Source: Dactylorhiza incarnata
Lineage: Eukaryota; Streptophyta; Magnoliopsida; Asparagales; Orchidaceae
Direction of reading: 5' to 3'
Length of the DNA: 64,000 nucleotides
Assembly: GCA_033032865.1 (NCBI GenBank)
Contig: JAWHQI010000619.1
Span: forward strand, 310,001 to 374,000
The position numbers and the translations under genes were made by a program. The notes below the pieces were generated by a model. That model searched no databases and was not told the origin of the DNA. It saw nothing but the letters and a program-made list of their open reading frames with translations. This document shows positions 47,351 to 59,629 of the stretch, piece by piece. Each line of letters starts with the position of its first letter. Position 1 is the first letter of the stretch.

Positions 47351-49238
47351 AGAGACTTGTTCCAACACATTTTGTCATACTTCCTGCAGTATTTCATTTT
47401 AATTATTAAAAATACTAGAACCCCTCAAACGGAAAAGCGGTCAACACCAAAGTTGTAGCCCTTGGAGTCTAGTTTATTTTAAAATTGATTTCACCCCAAA
47501 AGGAGTTCTGTAGCTCCCTGTATGTCCATTTTGGTGGGACTGCTCCCTAGTGTAGGACAGTCACCATTTCTTGAATAACTTTTGATGGGTTATGGGATTG
47601 ATTTTAAAATTGAAACATAGGCTATTTACACCTACCCACACATCATACCCAAAGATGGGAATTTTAGGAGAACCTTTTTCTAAGGTTTTTGTAATAATTT
47701 CATAAATTAAACATTAATTAATTATTAGGTCAAATGACCTCCAATGCCCTCCAAATTTTGGTGGGTACTTCTTAGGGTTATCACATGACCCTGGTAAAAA
47801 TCTCAGCCCAATTGGAACTGATTTGGTTGGGTAATTTGTCAACCCAAGTTGGGACAAATTAGGTCAAAGTTAGGGCATGGTGTTTATCTTGGGGTATGGT
47901 GGTCAGAACTCATCACTATGAGTTAAAATCTTGGCCACTGGTTTAGGGTCACTCAAAACACCCCCATGAGTGGTTTGGGGTGGTGTGGACGTGGGCATGC
48001 CTTAGAACCCTAGTCTTACCACTTGGGGTGCTTATAGAGCTTTGTGAAGGACATGTGGTCTAAAGCTATAGAATGGACATGGAACCTAGGAGATATGTTC
48101 AGGGGATGTATTTATGCCCTAGGGAATTTTGAGAGAATTTTAGGAGAACTTTTCCCCCTAAATTAGGTCATAACCCCTTTAGGTAAACTTCTTGTAAGAG
48201 ATATTTACATGCACAAATGATCCCGGATGAGGATGAAATCTTGGTGGTGCCTTTATAATCAAAATATTGACCCCTGGTAATTTTTGCATAATTGATTAAA
48301 TGATTTATCTAGTACTTCATTCTCATGGCACCTATTTTGTTTTAATTTTAAGAAATATGGATAAGGGTCCAAAACCCTCTGGAAAAATGTGCAACTTGGT
48401 GATAGGACATTTCAGAGCACTAGGAAGCTCTGTGAATTTTTATAGATTTTTTGGAAATTGTTATCAGTAGGCTACTTCACAACATGTGCAAATTAGGAAT
48501 TATTTGGATTAATTATTTCAGTAAGTAAATGATCCCCATAAATTGTGAAACTCTGTAATTAAGCTTTTCTGGACATAATAGAGGTCTGGTAATTTTTCTA
48601 TAAATTTGGCTCAAGTATGTTTGGTAGTTCCTTCATAAATCTTCAAGTTTGGATAGAAGTTAAATATTAAAAATAGAGGACATTTCCTTACTATAAAATT
48701 GTTATATCTATTATTTATTGTTATTTTGGCATGATAGATTTATCTTAATTTTATGAGGATCATGTCTTGAGAATAGCTTACACTTCATGTTCATATTCAT
48801 ACTTGGCAAATATTGGAGAAATTTAAATAAATGTTAAAATGTTAAGGAAAAATATGAGCCTTTGGATTTAGCCTTATAATGCCATGATTGTCCTCCAGTA
48901 AAAATCTTGTGTCATGTGGATCAATATTTGGAGTACCTCTACTCATTAGCTTCATGTAGTTAGTTTGGTCTGCGTATAGTAAAAATGTGAAACTTGGATA
49001 TTTAGGGGTCTACTAAGGTGGAATTAGTATGTAGATGGTGTGCATGGTCAGGTTGAAGAGGATGAGGTCATCGAAAGGAGTTTAGGAGATAAGAGTGCTT
49101 GGTGAGTTAAGGGTAAAGTTGTACTCGAGATTGACGAATGATCGTCTTTCCCCTTAGAAGGTCATAAATACGTAGAGTAATTCAAGAGAAATGACAAGAA
49201 GGGTGTTCTTATGGGTAGATACCAATGAGATTAAGTGT

Positions 49239-49327
49239 CTTGAGAAAGGGAGCTTTGGGGTTTCATCCCATTGTGGTTCTTAGTACCGTAGCGAGCCCCT
49301 TACAGGGTAATCCTCGGGAAGTCCAAG
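49239..49327 (+). ncRNA. 5S-rRNA-like structured module, solo LTR copy
   Basis: Closing stem CTTG / CAAG, hairpin TGGGGTTTCATCCCA, TTAGTACC, a C-rich/G-rich stem (CCCC...GGG) and GGGTAATCCTCGGGAAGTCC. It aligns along its full length with the Athila modules, with substitutions that mostly keep pairing. It lies about 1.4 kb before the LTR end. Confidence 0.5.
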
Positions 49328-49995
49328 ATAAACCATAAATTGTAGGAATAAGTTGATGTACAAGATTAAATTAATAATACGCACACCCACACCCCGTTGT
49401 TACGGATATATTAGTCGGTTTGGTCTTACGAGCGGTAGGCTCGGTGGTTGTAGCAGCAGACTAGTCAGTCTAGTGAGCTTATGACTAAGTAATGTTGTTG
49501 GTGCGGACGGGTTGGTCCGGCGAGCCGTTGGCTCGGAAGGTTATGATGACAGGCGGGTTAGCCCGGGGAGTTTATGGCTCGCGATATAGTAGAACATGTT
49601 TGCATGTGCATGAAGGTGGTGGGTCTTCGGTATTGGACGGACGTTGACACCGACGTCAATACGTTGACTCGGCAAGTATGGAATTTGCACTTGGCCATAA
49701 AAGTCTGGTGGTCCAGCCAGTAAGAGTACGCAGATGCTCCGCGGTTTTGCGTTGAGGTGTACGATAGGTCTAGGTTAGGTATTGTGAATACCAACCTAGA
49801 GGTGGGCGAGGCCCAACTCACCGCTTCTGTTTGCCACTACGGGAGTATCCTGGAAGTCTTGCTAGCTCCAAAAAGAGGGAACTAAAGATCTGTGCGCATA
49901 GAGTCGAAGTGTGTGAGTTGGACTTGTGTGAACATAGCATAAACTGCATAACTCTACATTTCATGGCATAAACATTGCATTTCAACCCCTACCCC

Positions 49996-50032
49996 TATCG
50001 TATAAGTTGGTTATGGGACTTCTTATATGATA
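49996..50032 (+). other. Conserved hairpin in solo LTR
   Basis: TATCGTATAAG pairs with CTTATATGATA (one G:U) around a 15-nt loop containing TATGGG. The sister LTR has the same structure at 60808-60847 with different stem bases. Confidence 0.55.
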
Positions 50033-50755
50033 TGCCCTGCTAAATGACCCCTTGGTCTATAGGTTTGTGTGGGCATTCCTATAAATCAATGGTTACTTTC
50101 TATTATATACATGTCTTTACTTACTGCACTTTACTTATTCTTTACCTGCTCTTACTATGCTCTTTTACTGCTTCAATTATATATATACATGTGTAGTGTA
50201 GACATTCCATGTACCCCTGTCATCTGCTATTTTTATACCCCTTGTTGTCTTCCACTTCATCCTTCCCGCACGGTGCCTAGGAGTCACCGGGGGAGGGGTG
50301 GGGGATTGGCTTAGTCTTTTTGACTAACGGTCGGTGGACCATATCATTTTAAGAGACCACAGAGACGGAGCAGCACCAGAGGCCGGTGCAGATGGAGGCG
50401 GGCCAGTTTATTACAGGAGCACCAGATTCAGGATCAGGGAGTGATTAGTAGTTAGCTCCCGCGAGTGATCTTGTAGTGAGGACATGATGTACAGGGCATG
50501 AGCCATTTATTATTGTTATTTCTATCTTTGTTATTTCAGTTATACCATGTGGACATTTATTATATATAGCATGTGATTGTGGACTTGAACTTCTTTTTGT
50601 TCGTTTATACTTTTCTTCTTCTGTGATCGATATGGCAGGCAGGACCGGCGTTTTGTAGTGGCGACCTTCCCGAGCGAAGGTGTCACCGCAAAGCGGCAGT
50701 TCTGGGTATAAGACCCGGGTTTTCAAAAGAAAAAAAAATGGGGTCTTACATACAG

Positions 50756-51389
50756 CCCTCTTCAAGATCAAGTAGGGAGAAGGTGAGACTTTAGCTCGCT
50801 TTATTGATCGGTTTCAGAAGGAAATTCTTGGAATAAGGGATGTAGATCCCTCTCTCTTTATATGGTAGCTCTGATCAACCGCTTGCAAGAAGGACCTCAC
50901 AAGTTTGAGGTCACGACCAGGGAGCCCAGCTCGTATCAAGAGCTGATTAGTATTGCCAACCACCACATAGAGGTGGATCAATAACCATGTCTATGTTTCT
51001 AATCTGACGAGCAAAGCCATCCAGAAAGGCTCAGCTGGTTTCTACCCAGTCCAGCCATCGTCCAAACCGCCTCGCCAAGAGTTCCAGCCCTCTTATCAAA
51101 AGGGAAGGAATTCCCGTCTGAAGGGTCCTCGCTGCCAACCCTGACTGCTTCAAATCAGTAATCTGCACCAGTCTTTCAGCTCCAATATCCTCAGCCGCCT
51201 CTGTCAGCCCCTTCTCAATAACTTTTCAATGATTCTCAAGAATCCTTCACCAACCTCGGCGTCTCTATGAGTGAGGTAGTTCAGGTTCTTCAAAAGTAGC
51301 CCTTTTACAAAAGGCCTACCCCGATCAGCTCTGACCCAATAACCAAAAATCCGGCTCTCTATTGTGAACATCACAGGGAGAGAGGCCAT
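50756..51389 (+). pseudogene. Tat gag, 3' part with CHHC zinc knuckle
   Basis: Resumes the gag core after the solo LTR (LFKIK, TAG, GEGETLARFIDRFQKEILG), with a frameshift near 50860, then LINRLQEGPHKFEVTTREPSSYQELISIANHHIEV. A Pro/Gln-rich linker with further stops follows, ending at the knuckle YCEHHRERGHVTKNC near 51360-51405, a CX2HX4HX4C variant usual in Tat Gag. Four or more breaks in 600 bp. Confidence 0.78.
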
Positions 51390-52736
51390 GTGACCAAGAA
51401 TTGTAGAGCTCTTCGCCTGTTGGTAGAGAAGCTCCTAAATGTGGGAAAATTCAAATATCTATTCCAGAAGGGAGATCCTTCCAAAGCTTTAACCTCCAAG
51501 TGCAAGGAGTTAGCAAAAGTTCTCTGGGAATGTGAGGAAGTGGACGATGTTGGCTCTCCCGACAACATCGGATATCCAGGTAAATGCATAGACACAAACG
51601 ACAAAGGTACTTTAGGTAATCTCTTTTGCATTCATGGAGGTGCAGGACTTGAATATTCTAGGAAATCTAGCCTCGCAAGAGTCTATCAATCTGAGGTTGC
51701 AGCTACCTCCTCCTCTGCTCTAGTTCGGGGAACGGTCACCTTCGTGCAAGAAGTCCTTTCTCCGACCGCCAACCCTTTCAACGATGCAGTTGTTATCAAA
51801 GCGGTAATCGAAAACTATATCGTGGATAAGATCCTGGTAGATACTAGAAGCTCAGTGAATGTCCTCTTCAAACCTGCTTTCGAGGCGCTGAAGACCGAGA
51901 AAGTTCTTCTCTCAACTGAAGGGTCGCTCTATGGTTTCTCAGGGGAGAAAAAGGAGGTGGAAGGAGTTGTCACCTTCTCAGTAACATTGGCAGGAATTGT
52001 AAAATTGGAGAAGTTTATAGTCGTTGAAGCTCCGAGCAGCTATAACGCAATCTTTGGAAGGTCAGTCCTGAATGAGTACCAAGCAAGAATATCAACTTAT
52101 CATCAGGCCGTGAAGTTTTCTTTGAATGGTAAACAATACTGGATTAGGAGCGATCTGAGGAAGGCTAGAGAATGCTACGTCAGGACGGTAAATGTGATCG
52201 AATCATCTCCTCTTCGGGTAATTGATATCCCCATCGCACCTCAAATTCCTAATCGAGTCAAAGTGGCAGAAGAGATGGAAGAAGAAGATGCAAGATATGG
52301 AGCTCGATTGGAACCTGCCCAAGCAATTCAAGTCGTGCCAATCAGCGAAGATGATAAGAGCAAGAAGCTTTCGATCAACGCTGAATTGCCCAAAGCTGAT
52401 AAGGATCAACTAATTTCTTGCCTCCTAAATAACTTAGATGTCTTCGCTTGGTCGGCAGATGACATGTCGGGAGTTGATCCAGATGTTGCCTGCCACCACC
52501 TCAACATCGATTCTAACTTCACCCCAGTCAAGCAAAGAAAAAGAGCAGTGGCAGAGACTCTCGCTCAACCAATCTGGGAGGAGGTGGAGAAATTGTTGAA
52601 GGCAAAATTTGTTCAAGAGATCCAGTACCCTGATTGGGTATCGAATGTTGTGATGGTTAAAAAAGTTGGTGGAAAGTGGAGGATGTGTGTAGACTTCACC
52701 AAACTTAATAAAGCTTGCCCTAAAGATTGTCTCGGA
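51390..52736 (+). pseudogene. Tat protease and N-terminal reverse transcriptase
   Basis: Open for 449 codons. Protease: ILVDTRSSVNVLF, with the catalytic Asp codon at 51840 and Arg (AGA, 51846) replacing the invariant Gly of DTG, so the enzyme is probably dead. LYGFSGEKKEVEG and AIFGRSVLNEY follow. RT begins with DVFAWSADDMSGVDPDVACHHL, FVQEIQYPDWVSNVVMVKK and WRMCVDFTKLNKACPKD. A small deletion at about 52728 shifts the frame into the next ORF. Confidence 0.88.
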
Positions 52737-54190
52737 TAGATTCTTTAGTAGACTCTACGGTGAGATTTTCTTGCATGAGTTTTTTAGATGCGTTCTCCGA
52801 CTATCATCAAATAAGAATGCACAAGCCCGACATTCCTCACACCTCATTCATCACGAATGATAGATGTTTTTGTTATCTAGTAATGCATTTTGGGCTAAAG
52901 AATGTCGGCGCAACTTATCAGAAAATGATGGACACTATTTTTAAAACCCAGAAAGGGAGAAATCTAGAAGTTTATGTCGATGATCTCTTAATCAAAAGCA
53001 AGCTTTTTTCAACTCATCTTAACGACTTAAATGAAACATTTTCAACCCTCTGAAGTTTCAATATGAGATTGAACCCATTGAAGTGCATTTTCTGAGCTAG
53101 CAAAGGAAAATTTCTTGGTCATCTCCTTACTCCGGAAGGGTTGGAACCAAATACCGATGAAGTAAAAGCTATCTTAGAAATGTCATCTCCCAAGACCCCT
53201 AAGGAAGTTCAGCACCTGAGTGGGAGGATGGCATGCTTGAGCCGTTCCATCTCCCGCTCTGGAGATAAAAGTGCTCTTTTTTTCAAGACTCTCCGTGGAG
53301 GGGCTAAGTTTGAATGGACAAAGGAGTGTGATGATGCTTTCAATCAGCTCAAGAAGCAATTGACATTAATTCATTTGCTCTAGATCCCCAAGGAAGGAGA
53401 GGACCTCTTTCTGTACCTCGGAGTCGGTTCCGATGCCATCAGTTCATTTTTAGTCAGGAAAGAGAAGAAGAAGCAGTTTCTAGTTTATTACGTGAGCAAA
53501 ATTTTGAAGAGTGCGGAAACCTGGTACCCAATCCTTGAGAAGCTAGCCCTGATGCTCATAACTTCAGCACGAAGGTTGAAACCTTATTTCCAAGCTCATT
53601 CAATTCAAGTTGTCACCGATCTTCCGCTAAACAGTGTCTTAGAGAAGCTGGAGCATTCAGGAAGATTGGCAAAGTGGGCAATAGAGCTCAGCGAATTTGA
53701 CATTTGTTATGTTCCTAGAGTAGCTATCAAAGCTCAGGTACTGGCAGATTTCATGATCGACACAAAGGAGTCTAGTGAGAAGAAGGAGCTCGGAACCACT
53801 CTCGCCTGGACAATCTTCGTTGATGGAGCCTCCGAAAAAAATTCCTCCTGAGCTGGAGTTATTTTGATCAATCCAAATGGAGTTAGATTGGATCAGACTT
53901 TGAAGTTTTATTTCCCGACAACAAACAACCAAGCTGAATATGAAGCTCTACTCACCGGTCTTAGATTCGCAAGAGAATTAGGAATCGAAGATGTTCAAGT
54001 CAAAATAGATTCTCTAGTAATGGCGTCTCAGGTGAATGGAAACTTTGAGACCAGGGATCACACTTTGAAGCAATATCAAGCTCTGGTGAAAATTGAAATA
54101 AGCAGGTTCAAGAGCTTTATGATTCAACATATCCCAAGAGAAGAGAATAAGGAGGCAAACGAGCTAGCTAAATTTTGTCTTCTCTCAGGA
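52727..54190 (+). pseudogene. Tat RT palm-thumb, RNase H and archaeal-type RNase H
   Basis: One frame with stops at about 53051, 53093, 53381 and 53849. RT: FLDAFSDYHQIRMHKPDIPH, YVDDLLIKS (YVDD 52973-52984) and FLGHLLTPEGLE. RNase H: LVYYVSKILKSAETWYPILEKLAL and HSGRLAKWAIELSEFDI. Second, archaeal-type RNase H: WTIFVDGASEKNSS, stop, AGVILINPNG, then TNNQAEYEALLTGLRFA. The stops are consistent with single-base changes. Confidence 0.88.
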
Positions 54191-55409
54191 GGAACTACCT
54201 CAGAGTTATTTTGTCCAGCCATCGAGGAGGGAGAAGTCATGCAGATAGATCAATGTCCTTCTTGGATGGATCCTTTCATACTCTATCTCTCGACTGGGAA
54301 ATTTCACTCCATGGTAAAAGATAAAAAAAGGTTTAAGCTTAAAGCAGCCTATTATTATCTTGTTGCAGGAATTCTATACAGGAAAACCTTTCTTTCGCCT
54401 CTTGCCCGATGTATTTCCGAAGAAGAAATTCCAACTATTCTCCAAGAAGTTCATTCTGTAGAATTTGGTAGTCATTCAGGAGCTAGGACCTTGGAAAGGA
54501 GTATTCTAAGGCAAGGGTATTTTTGGCCCCAAATGAGGAAAGATGCGGAAAAATTCACAAAGAAATGTGTTCAGTGCCAGAAGTTTGCTCCACTCCAACA
54601 TCAGCCAGCTCAGCAGCTCAGGTCTATAGTCACCCCATGGCCGTTTGCTATTTAGGGGATGGATTTGATTGGACCTTTTCCCTTGGCAAGCGGACAGAGT
54701 AGATTTATTTTAGTCATGATTGATTATTTCAGTAAATGGATTGAAGCAAAGGTGTTAGCTAAGATTACTACTCAGATAGTGAGGAATTTCATCTGGGGGG
54801 AGATAGTTTGCAGACGCGCAATTCCCATGGCAATCATCCCAGATAATGGCCCTCAATTCAATAACTCAAGTCTTATAAATTTCTGTGATCAAATCGGCAC
54901 TGAATTACGGTTTTCCTCTGTACATCATCCTCGAAGCAATGGTCAGGTAGAAGCTGCTAATAAACTCATAATTAACCTCTTGATGAAGATAGTGGAAAAT
55001 CTTAGAGGAAATTGGGTAGAACAACTATCTTCAGTATTATGGGCTTTAAGAACAACTCCAACTTCGGCCACTGGAGAGACTCCTTTCAAATTATCTCATG
55101 GTTTATAAGCTCTCATTCCCATTGAATTTGAAGTTAAAAGTATGAGAGTATAATTATCCCAACAACATCAAGATGATTGGATGGAAGAAAATAATGAAGA
55201 GTTGAAATGCAACCTTGATATCATCGAAGAACTGAGGGATACGACAACTGTCAGACAAGAAGAAGTGAAAAGGCGGATGGCCAGATTCTTCGACAAAAAT
55301 GTAAGAGTTAAAAAATTTGTTGTTGGAGACCTAGTCTTCAAGAAAGTTGACGCAGCAGCAAATATCTGGCTCGGTTGGGAAGCATAATCCAAACTGGACA
55401 AGGTCATTC
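54191..55409 (+). pseudogene. Tat integrase, cut by an inserted LTR
   Basis: Same frame. Zinc finger HSVEFGSHSGARTLER ... CVQCQKFAP, core GMDLIGPFPLASGQ (after a TAG at 54654), IIPDNGPQF and NGQVEAANKL keep D, D and E. C-terminal region RVKKFVVGDLVFKKVDAAA then loses frame near 55365, and the conserved NPNW segment is still written just before the LTR begins at 55410. The last bases before the LTR, CATTC (55405-55409), are the candidate target duplication; its partner lies outside the window. Confidence 0.88.
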
Positions 55410-57604
55410 TGTAACATCCCATTTCATTCCAGACCCCTTGACTTCAACTAGGGTAGGTCATGTGGTGAGTGAGGTGAGTTTGAACTTGGTGGTGACCTTG
55501 GGATACACTGAGTTGAGTGAACTCAGATGTGATCCATTATAGGAGGCAGGTCAACTTAGGTCAAATTAGCTCAAATTGAACTTACACTTGTGAATTAACC
55601 CCACCACCATGTCCCTAAACCTAAAGGAGACATAATTGACCAAAAGTCTCATCATTTGGTCAACCTTTTTAGCCAAATTGACCAAAGTCAACTTTCCCCA
55701 ATTTTGGTCAAAATCACACATATTGGTTAAATTGGCCCAACTGGGGCATCACCATGACCCAATCAATTTTGGAAGGTGCTAAGGGATCCAAGCTCAACAT
55801 TCTAGACCAGTCAACCCACCCAATTGACCAAGTCAACATCAAGGTCAACTATGGTCAACTTTAGGCCTAAATGGAGAAATTGAAAGCCCAAACCAAATCC
55901 AATTGGGCTAAGGCCTCTTACCAAGCCCACCCTGCAGCCCAATAGCCTAATTACATCCCTTGACCCCTGAAATTCAAAATAAATGACATGTAGAAGGACA
56001 CTTTGGAGAAATCCCCAATATTGAAGAGAGAGAACCATGAATTTGTGGAATGGCTTCCACATGGCCTCCAATTCCTCTTCCACATGGCTTCTTTCAGCTG
56101 CCACATTAATTTCCAGTAGAAACCATACAAAATATAGGCCACTTGGCAGCTAGGAGGAGCATCCAAAGTAGAGGCCGAGCTCCCCCTTAATGGCAACACC
56201 ACATAGAGACCTCCCCACTCCAATCTAATGACACCATCAGCTTCAGAAGGAGGAAGTCAGTCGAAATCGAGTCCTGGATCAACAAAATCGATGGAAGAAT
56301 GGAGGATCTGCATTTACAAGCATGGAGGTGGTCGGCCATGGCGATTCCGAGCTCTCCTCAACCTCAAGCCCCATGAAGGTCTGGTTTCTCCTCCTCTCCC
56401 TCTGTGCTATCTTCCTAGATCTTTAGGAGATGAAAACCAAGCTTAATTCAAGTTCCATATATAGACATTAATGGAGATTTAGGTAAGAAATGTCCATGCT
56501 AGAACTTCACTTCTAGGGCTTTATTTGTCATGAAATAGATCACAATCAACTCCTCTCTTTAAAACGAAGTTATAGGAACTTATTTCGTGCAAAATGATGG
56601 ACTATGGAGGGAGTATTGGCCAAAATAGGTTAGAGATCATCCTTTCCGTCGGTTGGAGGAAGAAGACGAGCAGGAGCCGTCCGATTCTGCTTCAGGATTC
56701 GTGCAGATCAAGTCATTATATTAAATTAAATGTGTATTTTTTTCACATTTCCACACAGATTTTGAATTAATTTTATGAGGTACTTAGAAGCCATTTTAGG
56801 AAAAATGGGCAGAGACAACTTTTGTCGATCTAGATGTCTACTTTAAGTCGAAATTTGAATCAGCTCATTTGGATCACTGTAGCACCCCCGGCATCCATTT
56901 TGGTGAGACTGGTCATAATGAAATTCAGAAATTAGATTGTGTATATCTTTTAAATGGTATGTCTGATGGAGCTGAACTTTTGGCCATGCATGCATGTGCC
57001 CTATTACTAGCTTGTGTCCGAAAATCAGATTTTTAGGAAATTATTTTTCTAAAGTTTTATTCAGAACATGGAAAATCAAATAAATGGAATATTTGGAGTT
57101 GTATAACTCCTAATGATCCCAAATTTTGGTGATGGCTTCTTTAGGTCATGTATGGACACTGGTTAAAATTTCATCACATGTGCATGAGTATATTTCTCTG
57201 AACTTCAAAATGAAGTTTGGGTCTTAAGAGAAAAATTGGGGAGCTAATAGTCATTTTGGGCTTTTGAAGTGTTTGATGGAATTGAAGGTGGAAATCACCT
57301 TGCATGCCTCTGAAACCTTGGGGCTTTTGTATGTCATGAGGATATACATCCTTGACTTAAGTCTCATGACTTTTGGAAATTAATTTCCTAATGTTTTAAC
57401 TAAAAATCATATTGTCACACTACCAAATTAATGAAATAAATGGAGTCAAAACTTTAGAGATAAATCCAAAATTCTGGGCGAGGGGTCTTTGACTTGAAAG
57501 ACATGTCTAGGAATTTATTTTAGAATTTTTCACCACATGTGTTTCTCTGAAAAAGATTTGTTGGTTAGATCAATTTATATAAATAGGAAGCTTGAGTAAA
57601 TATT

Positions 57605-58700
57605 CTCTGGAGGAATGATATGAAACTTAGGATTTAGTAGTTTTAGGTCATTCCTATGCTTTACAAATTTTTCCAGAATTTATTGAGGTCATTATATAGT
57701 ACTTGTTATATAACCCCTTATTAGCACACCATGAGTATTAATTGGATATTGTGATTATAATCTATCTGGAATGATATGGAACTTAGGCTTTAGTAGTTTT
57801 AGATCATTCCTATGCTCTACAAATTTTTCCAGAATTTATTGAGGTCATTATATAGTACTTGTTATATAACCCTTTATTAGCACACCATGAGTATTAATTG
57901 GATATTGTGATTATAGTCTATCTGGAATATTAGGAAACTTAGGACTTAGTAGTTTTAGATCATTCCTATGCTCTAAAATTTTTTTTCCAGAATTTATTGA
58001 GGTCATTATATAGTACTTGTTATATAACCCCTTATTAGCACACCATGAGTATTAATTGGATATTGAGATTATAATCTATTTGGATTAATATGAAACTTAG
58101 GATCTGGTGTTTTTAGACCAATATTGTGCTATAGTAATTTTCCCAAGATTTATTGAAGTCTTAACATAGCACTTGTAGTGTAAACCCTTATTGGCACACC
58201 AAATGTTATAAATGATAAATAAGGGCAAATACTCCTTGGATTAATATGAGACTTAGGATCTGGTGTTTTTAGACCAATATTGTGCTATATTAATTTTCCC
58301 AGAATTTATTGATGTCTTAACATAGCACTTGTAGTGTAAACCCTTATTGGCACACCAAATGTAATAAATGATAAATAAAGGTAAATACTCCTTAGCTTAA
58401 TATGAGACTTAGGATCTGGTGTTTTTAGACCAATATTATGTTACTGTGAATTTATCAGAATTTATAGAGATCTGTAGATGGTACTTGCAGTGTAAATCAC
58501 TATTTGCACCCCATTTATGTTAAATAGAAATTATGGTTAAATAGTTCCTGTAAAAATGTGAAACTTGGGGTTTGAGGTTTTTTTGACCAATATTATGTTA
58601 CAGTGAATTTATCAGAATTTATGGAGATCATTAGTTGACAATCGATGTATAAATCACTATTTGCACATCTTCTGTTTTAAACAGAAACTATGATTTTAGA
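57605..58700. repeat. ~155-bp tandem subrepeats in the long LTR
   Basis: About seven copies with anchors ATGAAACTTAGGATTTAGTA and CCAGAATTTATTGAGGTC, starting near 57630, 57778, 57933, 58089, 58247, 58403 and 58557. Divergence rises toward the right. Looser traces of the same unit occur in the solo LTR around 48380-48680. Confidence 0.8.
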
Positions 58701-59443
58701 TTCCCTAGAGGATTTATGAAATTAGAATTTGAGGTTGTTAGATCGCTACTCATTCTGAACCTATGGTAATAATTGGAACTCATTTGGATATGATGTGATC
58801 AAGATTGCACCATAGGAGTCAAATCTAGCTCAATCTTATTTTGGTCTGCGAATAGTAAAACTGATTTATATGATTTAGGCCACCACTGACCTTCACACAT
58901 GGAACTATTAACTCTTTGATTATGATGAAGGCTCAGATTATTTGGAAGAGCATCTCTAAGGGCATCATGGGAAATTAGGGTTGGGGTGCATTTAGCAAAG
59001 CTATAAGTGTAGGAATTTACAATGATAAGAAAAGGAGGTTAGACCTCATCAAGGACCCCACAGACAACTCATCTGTGTTAAATGATTATATGGAAGTAAA
59101 ACTACCCTTAGCCGGGTGATCCATCTTAAGGTAAATACTCATGGGAGAAGTCGAGAAATATCTAAGGCAAACCCTAGATTAAGGATGACGAAGAATAGGA
59201 GTGTGGGTCCAAGTAAGGTTGAGAATGCAAATTGAATGTGTGCAGTTCCTCAGTGAAGAAGGGAACTCGAACTTAGAATGTGACGACGGGAGAGTCAGCA
59301 CCCGGTCACAATTGGTGGTGTTGGAGTTCAAAAGAACTCCCCCACTCCTAAGAGCCAAGTTTAACTCATCTTATAGATTTAATGTAATTGGAGAGGAAAA
59401 TGGGGATCAAGTAGAATGGGGTAGATACCAACAAGATTAAGTG

Positions 59444-59534
59444 CCTTGGGAAGAGAAAGTTCGGGGTGTCAGCCCGCCACACTTACTAGTACCGCTCCGA
59501 GACCCTCACCGGGTAACCCTTCAGAAGTCCAAGG
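59444..59534 (+). ncRNA. 5S-rRNA-like structured module, long LTR copy
   Basis: Closing stem CCTTGG / CCAAGG is perfect. Hairpin CGGGGTGTCAGCCCG replaces the TGGG/CCCA pair of the other copies with CGGG/CCCG. CTAGTACC, CCCTCACCGGGTA and AGAAGTCC are kept. It is preceded by GATTAAGTG, as in the solo LTR. Confidence 0.5.
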
Positions 59535-59629
59535 CTAACCCTAAGCTTCTAAGATCAACTAAATTATAAACAAGACTAGTTAAGTAGGAGAACTTGACAA
59601 GTTATCTTTCATCCCAAACCGGATCGAGA

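Larger units (their letters stand above)
45605..50750 (+). mobile_element. 5.1-kb solo LTR of a Ty3-type element, inserted in gag
   Basis: 5146 bp beginning TGTAACATCCC and ending GGGGTCTTACA, flanked on both sides by TACAG. Ends and internal blocks match 55410-61599, which is followed by a primer site, so this is a full LTR left after LTR-LTR recombination. It contains a palindrome array (46815-47350), the 5S-like module (49239-49327), stem-loop repeats (49400-49585) and a conserved hairpin (49996-50032). No coding sequence; ORFs of 60-110 codons are incidental. The exact lineage is unclear; Tekay/Del-like is possible. Confidence 0.92.
44775..55409 (+). mobile_element. Second Tat-lineage Ty3/gypsy element, plus strand, twice interrupted
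   Basis: Gag begins at 44833, is split by a solo LTR (45605-50750), and gag-pol continues 50756-55409, where a second LTR element cuts the integrase C-terminus. Its protein order and wording match the minus-strand Tat element (for example CVDFTKLNKACPKD), but many residues differ, so these are two diverged members and not a recent inverted duplication. The two stand head-to-head. Everything beyond the integrase (possible additional ORFs, 3' LTR) lies beyond the inserted element and outside the window. Confidence 0.88.

Noticed and set aside
47565..47610. Shared ATAACTTTTGAT between the solo LTR and the satellite, hinting that the satellite arose from an LTR.
   Set aside because: The match is only about 12 bp plus loose similarity; this phrase is common in plant repeats. 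Needs a real alignment.
56228..56446. 72-codon plus-strand ORF and 90-108-codon ORFs elsewhere in the long LTRs.
   Set aside because: Within LTR DNA of a family whose sister copy does not keep these frames; chance ORFs.
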